From positions 1,262,389 through 1,326,388 of the forward strand of contig CAWJCL010000002.1 in the NCBI GenBank assembly GCA_963841425.1: a stretch of 64,000 nucleotides of DNA. The letters are read 5' to 3'. Positions 8,257-15,987 of this stretch are shown here, in pieces (position 1 is the first letter of the stretch; every line of letters begins with the position of its first letter). Below the pieces are notes generated by a model. It did not search any database. It was given only the letters and a program-made list of their open reading frames with translations, and had not been told where the DNA came from. Origin of the DNA: DATEOR01 sp963841425. GTDB taxonomy: Bacteria; Actinomycetota; Thermoleophilia; Gaiellales; Gaiellaceae. The position numbers and the translations under genes are program-made.

Positions 8257-8726
8257 GGTTCGGCGCCCTTCGGCCGATCGAAGACGAGGTGCGCCGCGAG
8301 CTCGCCCGTTTCGGGCCGGCTGCAGGGCTCGGGGACATCGTCGAGACGTGGCCCGAGTGCGTCGGAGCGGGAATCGCCGCCAACGCGTGGCCCGCACGCC
8401 TCGCGCGGGACGGGAGCCTCCACGTGTCCACGAGCTCGAGCGCGTGGGCCTTCGAGCTCACCCAGCTCGCGCCCTCGATTCTGGAACGGTTGGAGAAGCG
8501 CCTGGGCGAGTCCGCGCCCGCCGCCTTGCGCTTCGCCCCGGGCTCGCTTCCGGAGGCGGGACCGGAACCTGTGGAAGCTTCGGAACGGACCGTGCCGAAG
8601 GCCAGCGAGGCCGACCGCGCGGAGGGCGCGCGGATCGCCGCGGGAATCGAGAACCCGGATCTCCGAGAGGCAGTTGCACGGGCCGCCGAGGCCAGTCTGG
8701 CGGCGGGCACCAACCGCTCGATCTGA
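8253..8726 (+). CDS. dciA: DciA-like protein (DUF721)
   Basis: 157-residue DUF721 protein of the kind always found between recF and gyrB in Actinobacteria; the family includes DciA, a replicative-helicase loader or operator. The conserved part is residues about 1-85: an N-terminal helix (PIEDEVRRELARFG), DIVETWPECVGAGIAANAWPARL, and LHVSTSSSAWAFELTQLAPSILERL. The C-terminal half is variable and acidic. TTG at 8253 overlaps the restored recF stop (TTGA), which supports both the recF frame correction and coupling. Confidence 0.88.
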   Translation: MRFGALRPIEDEVRRELARFGPAAGLGDIVETWPECVGAGIAANAWPARLARDGSLHVSTSSSAWAFELTQLAPSILERLEKRLGESAPAALRFAPGSLPEAGPEPVEASERTVPKASEADRAEGARIAAGIENPDLREAVARAAEASLAAGTNRSI

Positions 8727-8749
8727 TAGACTTCATTGGGCGCGGAAGT

Positions 8750-8771
8750 AGCCCATTAGCAGGGCTTTTTT
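8750..8771 (+). terminator. Terminator-like hairpin directly before gyrB
   Basis: AGCCC (8750-8754), a 7-nt loop, GGGCT (8762-8766), then six T residues ending at 8771, one base before the gyrB ATG at 8773. It has the form of a short intrinsic terminator for the dnaA-dciA unit. Its position means it would also affect any transcript reading into gyrB, so attenuation is possible. Confidence 0.5.
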
Positions 8772-8772
8772 G

Positions 8773-11166
8773 ATGGCAAAGACCACCTATACAGCCAAAG
8801 ACATCACCGTTCTGGAGGGCCTCGAGCCGGTCCGGCTTCGGCCTGGCATGTACATCGGGTCGACGGGAGCCCGCGGGCTCCATCATCTCGTCTACGAGGT
8901 CGTCGACAACTCCGTCGATGAGGCCCTCGCGGGGCGCAACGACCGCATCGAGGTCACCCTCCACCCCGACAACTCGGTCACCGTCCGTGACTTCGGCTCG
9001 GGCATCCCGGTCGACGTCATGGCCGACCAGGGACGGCCGGCTCTCGAGGTCGTCCTCACGAAGCTCCACGCCGGCGGCAAGTTCGGGGGCGACGGTTACA
9101 AGGTCTCGGGCGGATTGCACGGCGTCGGCGTCTCCGTCGTCAACGCGCTCTCCGAATGGCTCGTCGCCGAGGTCTACCGCGACGGAAAGATTTACCGCCA
9201 GGAGTACGAGCGCGGCGCCCCGAAGGCCGACATGGAGGTCACCGGGAAGACGGAGGAAACCGGCACGACGATCACGTTCCTGCCCGACGCGGACATCTTC
9301 GAGGAGATCGATTTCTCGGTCGAGACGCTCGTCCAGCGATTGCGTGAGACCGCCTTTCTGACCAAGAGCCTGGCGATCGTCCTCGTGGACGAGCGCGAGG
9401 GCGACGACCGGTACGAGTTCAAGTACGACGGCGGCATCCGCGACTTCGTCGGGTACATCAACGACAGCAAGGACCCGATTCACAAGCGGATCGTCTACTT
9501 CGAGAGCGAGAGCGACGACGGCACCGTCGAGATCGCCATGCAGTGGAACTCGTCCTACGTCGAGTCGGTGTTCTCGTTCGCGAACAACATCAACACGCAC
9601 GAGGGCGGGTCGCACCTCTCGGGCTTCAAGGCGGCGCTGACAGGCACACTGAACAAGTACGCGCGCGACAAGGGGCTCCTGAAGGACAAGGAGGAGAACC
9701 TCGAGGGAGAGGACGTGCGCGAAGGGCTTGCAGCGGTCATCTCGATCAAGCTCCGCGACCCGCAGTTCGAGGGCCAGACGAAGACGAAGCTCGGAAACCC
9801 CTGGGTGCGGGGGCTCGTCGAGCAGGCGGTGAACGCGAAGCTCGCCGAGTTCCTCGAGGAGAACCCGACCGACGCGCGCCAGGTGATCCAGAAGGCGATC
9901 GCGGCACGAAACGCGCGCCAGGCGGCGCGTAAGGCGAGAGAGCTCACGCGCCGCAAGGGCGCGCTCGACAGCGCCTCGCTCCCCGGGAAGCTCGCCGACT
10001 GCCAGACGCGGGACCCGGCCGAGGCCGAGCTTTACCTCGTCGAGGGAAACTCGGCCGGCGGCTCGGCAGTCGACGCGCGCGACCGGCACTTCCAGGCGAT
10101 CCTGCCGCTGCGCGGCAAGGTCATCAACTCCGAGAAGAACCGCATCAACAAGGTGCTCTCGAATGCGGAGATCCAGTCGATCATCACCGCGGTCGGGACG
10201 AGCATCGGCGACGAGTTCGACCTGGCGAAACTCCGCTATCACCGCGTGATCGTGATGACGGATGCCGATGTCGACGGATCGCACATCCGTACGCTGATCC
10301 TCACCTTCCTCTACCGGCAGATGCCCGAGCTCGTCGAGGGTGGCCATGTCTACATCGCCGTGCCGCCGCTCTATCGGGTGAAGGTCGGCAGCCGTGAGCT
10401 CTACATCGAGAAGGAGTCACAGTTCGAGGACCTGCTCGTCCGGGAGCGCGTGAAGGACATCGAGGTCGTGGACCGCGCCGGCCAGACACTCACGTTCACC
10501 GAGGCGAAGTGGAGCAAGTTCGCGAAGGCGCTCAACGAGTTCGACGGCTGGCTCGCCAAGGTCAACTCCGAGTTCCGCGACTATGCCGCGCCCGCGACCT
10601 TCGCCGTCGCGCATCGCTTCGTCGAGCACCCCATCCACGACGTCGACACCGCTCGAAGCACGCTGCCCGAACTGAACTCGAACGGCTACGAGCTCGAGGA
10701 GGTCGAGGCGCGGATCGACAACAGCTTCCGGCTCAAGGTGACCGAGCGCTCGACGAGCGCGGCAAACCACGTCGACATGCCCGGGGAGCTCTTCGGCTCG
10801 CCGAGCTACGAGAGCCTGCGCAAGGCCTACGAAAAGGCCGCCGAGGTCGTCGGGCTGCCTCCGTTCACGATCACGCTCGGCAAGAAGTCGCGGCGGGCCG
10901 AGGCCTTCGACGAGCTCAAGTCCCTGACGCTCGAGCTGGCGAAGGAGGGCCTCCAGGTCGCACGCTTCAAGGGCCTCGGCGAGATGGATCCGGCCGAGCT
11001 CTGGGACACGACCATGGATCCCGCCCGGCGGATGCTCATGCGCGTCGAGGTCGAGGACGCCGCCGAGGCCGACCGCATCTTCTCGATGCTGATGGGCGAC
11101 CAGGTCGAGCCGCGCCGCGAGTTCATCGAGCAGAACGCCCAGGATGTGCGCTTCCTCGATGTGTAG
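8773..11166 (+). CDS. gyrB: DNA gyrase subunit B
   Basis: ATPase subunit of gyrase, which supercoils DNA with GyrA. 797 residues: GHKL ATPase (EVVDNSVDEALAG, GGLHGVGVSVVNALS), transducer, TOPRIM (VEGNSAGGSA and TDADVDGSHI) and tail (RFKGLGEMDPAELWDTTMDP). The TOPRIM motif reads EGN instead of the usual EGD, with the metal-binding Glu kept. About 170 residues lie between TOPRIM and the tail (residues about 540-710), an insert typical of Gram-negative GyrB and absent from mycobacterial and Streptomyces enzymes. I preferred ATG 8773 to the adjacent in-frame TTG at 8770. It ends with QNAQDVRFLDV. Confidence 0.97.
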   Translation: MAKTTYTAKDITVLEGLEPVRLRPGMYIGSTGARGLHHLVYEVVDNSVDEALAGRNDRIEVTLHPDNSVTVRDFGSGIPVDVMADQGRPALEVVLTKLHAGGKFGGDGYKVSGGLHGVGVSVVNALSEWLVAEVYRDGKIYRQEYERGAPKADMEVTGKTEETGTTITFLPDADIFEEIDFSVETLVQRLRETAFLTKSLAIVLVDEREGDDRYEFKYDGGIRDFVGYINDSKDPIHKRIVYFESESDDGTVEIAMQWNSSYVESVFSFANNINTHEGGSHLSGFKAALTGTLNKYARDKGLLKDKEENLEGEDVREGLAAVISIKLRDPQFEGQTKTKLGNPWVRGLVEQAVNAKLAEFLEENPTDARQVIQKAIAARNARQAARKARELTRRKGALDSASLPGKLADCQTRDPAEAELYLVEGNSAGGSAVDARDRHFQAILPLRGKVINSEKNRINKVLSNAEIQSIITAVGTSIGDEFDLAKLRYHRVIVMTDADVDGSHIRTLILTFLYRQMPELVEGGHVYIAVPPLYRVKVGSRELYIEKESQFEDLLVRERVKDIEVVDRAGQTLTFTEAKWSKFAKALNEFDGWLAKVNSEFRDYAAPATFAVAHRFVEHPIHDVDTARSTLPELNSNGYELEEVEARIDNSFRLKVTERSTSAANHVDMPGELFGSPSYESLRKAYEKAAEVVGLPPFTITLGKKSRRAEAFDELKSLTLELAKEGLQVARFKGLGEMDPAELWDTTMDPARRMLMRVEVEDAAEADRIFSMLMGDQVEPRREFIEQNAQDVRFLDV

Positions 11167-11195
11167 TCGCTGGAACGGTTTCGAAGGAGGGGGCT

Positions 11196-11222
11196 CATGG
11201 GGGAACCATGGGTTCCCCCATG
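11196..11222. repeat. 12-bp perfect inverted repeat between gyrB and gyrA
   Basis: CATGGGGGAACC (11196-11207), loop ATG, GGTTCCCCCATG (11211-11222). It is perfect over 12 bp, has no T-tract, and is a strong hairpin in RNA. It lies 30 bp after the gyrB stop and just before a decayed copy of the gyrB tail, so it looks like an inserted palindromic unit. I saw no second copy in the window. Confidence 0.8.
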
Positions 11223-11224
11223 CC

Positions 11225-11260
11225 GAGAACGCGCAGGACGTGAGGTTCCTCGATGTCTGA
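11225..11260 (+). pseudogene. Decayed duplicate of the gyrB 3' end
   Basis: Reading from 11225 gives ENAQDVRFLDV and a TGA stop, nearly identical to the true GyrB C-terminus (QNAQDVRFLDV). The DNA matches at about 28 of 36 positions. Its stop overlaps the gyrA ATG in ATGTCTGA, which looks like an ancestral coupled gyrB-gyrA junction now separated from gyrB by the palindrome. It still supplies the GAGG Shine-Dalgarno for gyrA. Confidence 0.75.
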
Positions 11261-13802
11261 CCTCGAACGCCTCGGCGCCGGCCGCATCGAGGGCCGCGAG
11301 CTCGAGCAGGAGATGCGCTCGAGCTTCCTGGACTACGCGATGAGCGTCATCGTCTCGCGCGCCCTTCCCGACGTGCGCGACGGGCTCAAGCCGGTACACC
11401 GCCGGATCCTCTACGCGATGGACGAGGGCGGCCTGCAGCCGAACCGGCCGCGGGTCAAGTCGGCAAGCGTCGTCGGCGACGTGATGAAGAACTACCACCC
11501 GCACGGCGACTCGGCGATCTACGACACCCTCGTTCGCATGGCGCAGACGTTCTCGATGCGCTATCCGCTCGTCGACCCGCAGGGGAACTTCGGGAACATC
11601 GACGACTACCCGGCCGCGGCGATGCGCTATACGGAGGCCCGCCTCGCGCGGATCGCGACCGAGCTTCTCCGCGACATCGACGCCGACACCGTTGACTTCG
11701 TCCCCAACTACGACGAGCGCCGCCGCGAGCCCTCGGTCCTGCCGTCGCGGTTCCCCAACCTGCTTGTCAACGGAGCCGCGGGGATCGCCGTCGGCATGGC
11801 AACCAACATTCCGCCGCACAACCTGGCCGAGGTGATCGACGGGGTGGTGGCGATGATCGACGACGCCGACATCGACGTCGAACGCCTGAGCAAGTACGTG
11901 AAGGGCCCCGACTTCCCGACCGGCGGGATCATTCTCGGCCGCGAGGGGATCCGCGAGGCGTACCGGTCCGGCCGTGGCCGCATCGTCATGCGTGCGCGGG
12001 CGCACATCGAGGAGCTGCGCGGCGGCAAGACCGCGATCATCGTCACAGAGCTCCCGTTCGGGGTGAAGAAGGGCGGCGACGCGGGCGTCATCAAGAAGGT
12101 TGCCGAGCTCGCGAACGACAAGGTTCTTCCCGAGATCTCGGACCTCGCCGACCACTCGGACAAGTCGGGGATGCGGATTCAGATCGAGCTCAAGCGCGAG
12201 GCGATTCCGCAGGTCGTCCTCAACAAGCTCTACAAGCACACGTCCCTTCAGACGACTTTCGGCTACAACGCGGTCGCGCTCGTGGACGGGGTGCCGCGAA
12301 CGCTTTCGCTCCTCGAGCTCGTTCGGCACTATCTCGACTTCCAGCGCGTGGTCGTCACCCGGCGCTCCAAGTACGAGCTGCGCAAAGCCGAGGAGCGCGC
12401 GCACATCCTCGAGGGCTATCTCACCGCTCTCGACAACCTTGACGAGGTCATCGCGCTCATTCGCGGATCGGCCGATCCCGACGAGGCGCGCACCGGTCTG
12501 CAGGAGCGCTTCGAGCTCACCGAGATTCAGGCGCAGGCGATTCTCGACCTCCGCCTCCAGCGTCTCACCGGGCTCGAGCGCAAGCGGATCGAGGAGGAGT
12601 ATGCCGATCTCCAGGAGCGCATCGCCGAGCTCCGCTCGATTCTCTCCGACGAAGTCCGTATCGACGGTCTCATCCGCGAGGAGCTCGCCGAGATCAAGGA
12701 TCTGTACGCGAGGGGCGACGACCGGCGCACGGAGATCGTGGCCGCCGAGGGCGACCTCGAGCTCGAGGATCTCATCGCCGAGGAGGACATGGTCATCGCG
12801 ATCACGCGCTCCGGCTATGTCAAGCGCCTGCCGGTGACGACCTACCGCGAGCAGCGACGTGGGGGCATCGGCGTCATGGGGATGGAGCTGAAGGACGAGG
12901 ACTACATCGAGCATCTCGTCGTCGCCTCCACCCACGACTACCTCCTCTTCTTCACCTCCGTGGGGAAGATCTACCGGCTGAAAGTGCACGAGCTCCCGCT
13001 CGGAAGCCGGCAGTCCAAGGGCCGCGCGCTCGTGAACCTGCTCCCACTGGCGCAGGGGGAGAGCGTCCGCACGCTGATCGCCACCCGGGACTTCGGCGAA
13101 GCCGAGTATCTCGTGCTTGCGACGAAGAACGGCGTCGTCAAGAAGACACGCTTCGCGGAGTACAACACCCCGCTCAAGGCCGACGGAATCATCGCGATCA
13201 AGCTGCGCGACCAGGACGAGCTCGTGGCCGTGCTGCACTCCTCCGGCGAGGACGACATCCTCATGGTCTCGCGCAAGGGGCAGGCGATCCGCTTCCACGA
13301 GAGCGCCGCGCGGCCGATGGGCCGGGCGACCGAGGGCGTGCGCGGGATGACTCTCAGAGAGGGGGACGAGGTGATCGCGGCGAGCCTGGCCGAGGACGAG
13401 GCCGACGTGCTCGTCGTGACTCGCAACGGCTTCGGCAAGCGCACCCCGATTCGCGACTATCCCGTGAAGGGACGCGGAGGGCTGGGCGTCCAGACCGTGA
13501 AGCTCACCGAGGCGCGTGGGGAGCTGGCAGGCGCGCTCGTCGTTCGCGACGGCTACCAGATCATGCTGATGTCCACGGGCGGCACGGTGATCAAGGTCCC
13601 GGTCGAGGACGTCAAGCGCCTCGGGCGTTCGACGCAGGGCGTCATCGTCATGCGCACCCGTGACGGCGAGGAGGTCTCGACCCTCGCGCCGGTGGTCGAC
13701 CAGGCCGACGTGCCCGAAGCGGGCGAAGACGAGGTTCACGAGGCATCTGCCGAGGCTCCCGTGGAGGCCGAAGCCGTGGCCGAGCCCGAAGCCAGCGGGT
13801 AG
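11253..13802 (+). CDS. gyrA: DNA gyrase subunit A
   Basis: Breakage-reunion subunit of gyrase. 849 residues: the winged-helix/tower part holds the quinolone-resistance region with wild-type-like HPHGDSAIYD, and the catalytic Tyr in AAAMRYTEARLA; PSRFPNLLVNGAAGIAVGMAT follows. The C-terminal beta-pinwheel has repeated blades and a GyrA-box-like QRRGGIGVMG. The tail is acidic (EAPVEAEAVAEPEASG). ATG 11253 has GAGG 7 nt upstream, inside the gyrB-tail remnant. No quinolone-resistance substitution is seen at the Ser/Asp positions. Confidence 0.98.
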   Translation: MSDLERLGAGRIEGRELEQEMRSSFLDYAMSVIVSRALPDVRDGLKPVHRRILYAMDEGGLQPNRPRVKSASVVGDVMKNYHPHGDSAIYDTLVRMAQTFSMRYPLVDPQGNFGNIDDYPAAAMRYTEARLARIATELLRDIDADTVDFVPNYDERRREPSVLPSRFPNLLVNGAAGIAVGMATNIPPHNLAEVIDGVVAMIDDADIDVERLSKYVKGPDFPTGGIILGREGIREAYRSGRGRIVMRARAHIEELRGGKTAIIVTELPFGVKKGGDAGVIKKVAELANDKVLPEISDLADHSDKSGMRIQIELKREAIPQVVLNKLYKHTSLQTTFGYNAVALVDGVPRTLSLLELVRHYLDFQRVVVTRRSKYELRKAEERAHILEGYLTALDNLDEVIALIRGSADPDEARTGLQERFELTEIQAQAILDLRLQRLTGLERKRIEEEYADLQERIAELRSILSDEVRIDGLIREELAEIKDLYARGDDRRTEIVAAEGDLELEDLIAEEDMVIAITRSGYVKRLPVTTYREQRRGGIGVMGMELKDEDYIEHLVVASTHDYLLFFTSVGKIYRLKVHELPLGSRQSKGRALVNLLPLAQGESVRTLIATRDFGEAEYLVLATKNGVVKKTRFAEYNTPLKADGIIAIKLRDQDELVAVLHSSGEDDILMVSRKGQAIRFHESAARPMGRATEGVRGMTLREGDEVIAASLAEDEADVLVVTRNGFGKRTPIRDYPVKGRGGLGVQTVKLTEARGELAGALVVRDGYQIMLMSTGGTVIKVPVEDVKRLGRSTQGVIVMRTRDGEEVSTLAPVVDQADVPEAGEDEVHEASAEAPVEAEAVAEPEASG

Positions 13803-13807
13803 CTACC

Positions 13808-13826
13808 TCTCCCTAAGGGGAGATTT
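13808..13826 (+). terminator. Weak terminator after gyrA
   Basis: TCTCCC (13808-13813), loop TAAG, GGGAGA (13818-13823), then TTT. A 6-bp stem with a short T-tract, 6 nt after the gyrA stop. Confidence 0.45.
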
Positions 13827-13907
13827 CGGCAGGATTGACTTCACAAAGCCACGGCACGGTGGTAGCTTCCCCTGAGTCGTCCCTCCCGATTCGAAACGAG
13901 TGTCTCC

Positions 13908-14225
13908 ATGGCGGTTCCACGACACGTTGACCTGCTTGAACCGATAAACCTGTCCGAGCATCTGGAGAAGGTCGAGCTCTATCTCGGTCAGGTGTGCCAG
14001 GTCGCCGGCATCTCGAAGATGCAGCTCGACTACTGGACGAACAAGGCCCAGATCCCGACGAAGGGCAAGAAACAGCGCATCTACGACATCGACGCGCTGG
14101 AGACGGTCATGCTCATCAAGCAGGGGAAGGACAAGGGCCTCAATCTCTCGACGGCGATTGAGGCGGCGAGCAAGTTCAAGGAAGAGCGCTCGCCCCGGGC
14201 AAAGCCCGGCCTCGCCACCGCCTGA
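13908..14225 (+). CDS. MerR-like helix-turn-helix regulator
   Basis: 105-residue protein with a MerR-type winged helix: YLGQVCQVAGISKMQLDYWTNKAQIP (about 25-50) is helix-turn-helix 1, and KKQRIYDIDALETVMLIKQ is the wing and second helical pair. There is no effector domain and no cysteine cluster, so ligand sensing is not evident; such short MerR proteins can act as nucleoid or developmental regulators. ATG at 13908. A TTGACT at 13835 could be a -35 box, but I see no well-spaced -10. It converges with galT, with 6 bp between stops. Target genes cannot be told from context. Confidence 0.8.
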   Translation: MAVPRHVDLLEPINLSEHLEKVELYLGQVCQVAGISKMQLDYWTNKAQIPTKGKKQRIYDIDALETVMLIKQGKDKGLNLSTAIEAASKFKEERSPRAKPGLATA

Positions 14226-14231
14226 CGAGGC

Positions 14232-15194
14232 TCACGCTTCGCGCAGGACGCCGGCGGCCGACTCGGGCGCGAGCGTGTTCACGAAGTAACCCGCGCCGAG
14301 CTCGAGCCCGGCCAGGACCGAGAGCCGGGGCACGATCTCCAGGTGCCAGTGCCCGAACGCGTGCAGCCACGCGTTCAGCGGGACGGCTCCTTCCGCGACA
14401 TGGAGCCGGCGGATTCCCTCGGAGAGGAGGCGCAAAGCGGCGGCGAGCTCCGGCCCCTCGAAGGGATTTCGGGTGCACTCGCGGGGCGCGACGACCATCT
14501 CGTACGGCTGCCGGCTGGCGAAGGGGCAGAGGAGAACCAGACCGTCACGCTCGTCGACGATGCGGATGCGCTGCTCGAGCTCTTCGGCAAGGACGCGGCA
14601 CAGGATGCAGCCCTCCTCCGCCTCCTGCGCGGCCCGCTCCTGGGCGACGAGCGGCGGCTCTTCCTCGAGCCAGAAGAGCTGCGAGTGGCTGTGCGCGAGG
14701 CTGGCTCCGGCGGCGCGGCCCTCGTTGACGAGCGCCTGGACATAGGGGAAGCCCTGTTCGCGCGCCGCGGCCGCGCGATTCTGCCACGCGTCGGCGACGT
14801 GCCCGACTTCGCGGCCGGTGAGATCGGAGAACGTGCGCACATGTCGCGGCGAGTGGACGACGACCTCCTGCCTGCCCCGCGCAGCCCGTCTGGCGAAGAG
14901 GCCAGTCTTGTCGCCCTTGTCCGACCAGGGGCCGAACGCAGGGAACTTGTTGGGGACGACCCGCACCCACCATCCGGGGGCGTCGGCCGGGCGGCCGGCC
15001 GGCCCGATGGCGAAGGTCTCCGGAGGTGTGGCCGATTCGCGGCCGGCGCAGAACGGACAGCCGGCGACGTCGTTGCCGGATTCGTCCGCCTCAGGCCTCG
15101 CCGCGCCGGGGCGATGCGCCCGCGCGGGCGCGATGACGACCCAGCGCCCGGAGACCGGGTCGCGGCGAAGCTCCGGAGGAGTCTCGGCGTTCAG
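14232..15194 (-). CDS. galT: Galactose-1-phosphate uridylyltransferase, probable CTG start
   Basis: Transfers UMP between UDP-glucose and galactose-1-phosphate (Leloir pathway). About 320 residues. The N-terminal ELRRDPVSGRWVVIAPAR and the zinc-site CPFC are in frame upstream of the first GTG (14966), so the gene must start earlier. The nucleophile region SLAHSHSQLFW matches the HxHxQ motif, and FGHWHLEIVPR is the second zinc/His region. No ATG/GTG/TTG precedes the conserved N-terminus; CTG at 15192-15194 overlaps the slipin stop (CTGA). It is last in the nfeD-slipin-galT run, which may simply be co-transcription. Confidence 0.88.
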   Translation of the reverse strand: MNAETPPELRRDPVSGRWVVIAPARAHRPGAARPEADESGNDVAGCPFCAGRESATPPETFAIGPAGRPADAPGWWVRVVPNKFPAFGPWSDKGDKTGLFARRAARGRQEVVVHSPRHVRTFSDLTGREVGHVADAWQNRAAAAREQGFPYVQALVNEGRAAGASLAHSHSQLFWLEEEPPLVAQERAAQEAEEGCILCRVLAEELEQRIRIVDERDGLVLLCPFASRQPYEMVVAPRECTRNPFEGPELAAALRLLSEGIRRLHVAEGAVPLNAWLHAFGHWHLEIVPRLSVLAGLELGAGYFVNTLAPESAAGVLREA

Positions 15195-15958
15195 CTGGAC
15201 TTGTCGTTCCCGCCGAGAAACGGGCGGAAGAGGTCGAGCGGGAGAGGGAGAATCAGGGTCGAGGAGCGCTCCGAGGACATCTCGAGCATGGTCTGCAGGA
15301 AGCGGAGCTGAAGCGTGATCGGGTTCTCGCTCATGACGTTGGCCGCGTCCTTGAGGCGCTCGGACGCCTGGAACTCGCCCTCGGCGGCGATGACCTTCGC
15401 GCGGCGCTCGCGCTCGGCTTCGGCCTGGCGGGCCATCGCGCGCTGCATCCCGGTCGGGATCTCGACGTCCTTGACCTCGACGATGGAGACCTTGATCCCC
15501 CAGGGCGAGGTGGCCTCGTCGATGATCTCCTGCAGGATCGCGTTGATCTTGTCGCGTTCGGAGAGGAGCTCGTCGAGGACGTGCTGGCCGAGGACGCTTC
15601 GCAGCGTCGTCTGGGAGATCTGCGAGGTGGCGACCATGAAGTTTTCGACCTGCACGATCGCCTTCTCCGGGTCGATGATCCTGAAGTAGGCGACCGCGTT
15701 CACCCGTACGGGCACGTTGTCCTTCGTGATCACCTCCTGCGGCGGGATGTTCAGGGTCACCGTGCGGAGGTCGACACGCACCATCTTGTCGACGATGGGG
15801 ATGAGGAGAAAGAGGCCCGGTCCCTTCGGCGGCGAATGCAGGCGCCCCAGCCGGAAGATGACGCCCCGCTCGTATTCCCGCGTGATCCTGATCGCGGCCG
15901 AGAGCAGGAAGAGGATGATGACGACGACTGCTGCGATTGCGATGAGCGCAGCGACCAT
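15191..15958 (-). CDS. Slipin (stomatin/prohibitin-like SPFH protein)
   Basis: 255-residue membrane-anchored SPFH protein. One N-terminal TM segment (residues about 2-22) is followed by the SPFH core (REYERGVIFRLGRL, VDLRTVTLNIPPQEVITKDNVPV), an EAERERRAKVIAAEGE coiled-coil stretch and a C-terminal helix. Slipins form oligomeric membrane platforms and are commonly paired with NfeD proteases, as here, where nfeD ends 29 bp upstream; NfeD can cleave the slipin C-terminus in archaea. SD-like GGAAACGGAG precedes the start. The stop overlaps galT's start. Confidence 0.93.
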   Translation of the reverse strand: MVAALIAIAAVVVIILFLLSAAIRITREYERGVIFRLGRLHSPPKGPGLFLLIPIVDKMVRVDLRTVTLNIPPQEVITKDNVPVRVNAVAYFRIIDPEKAIVQVENFMVATSQISQTTLRSVLGQHVLDELLSERDKINAILQEIIDEATSPWGIKVSIVEVKDVEIPTGMQRAMARQAEAERERRAKVIAAEGEFQASERLKDAANVMSENPITLQLRFLQTMLEMSSERSSTLILPLPLDLFRPFLGGNDKSS

Positions 15959-15987
15959 TGGGCTCCGTTTCCTCGGGGCTTCTTATC

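Noticed and set aside
10827..13739. Long open frame on the minus strand opposite gyrA (about 970 codons)
   Set aside because: High GC with biased third positions leaves the antisense frame open; gyrB and gyrA on the plus strand are complete and convincing, and the antisense product shows no recognisable domain.
13835..13866. TTGACT ... TAGCTT as the promoter of the MerR-like gene
   Set aside because: Spacing of 22 bp is too long for a standard promoter; kept only as a remark.
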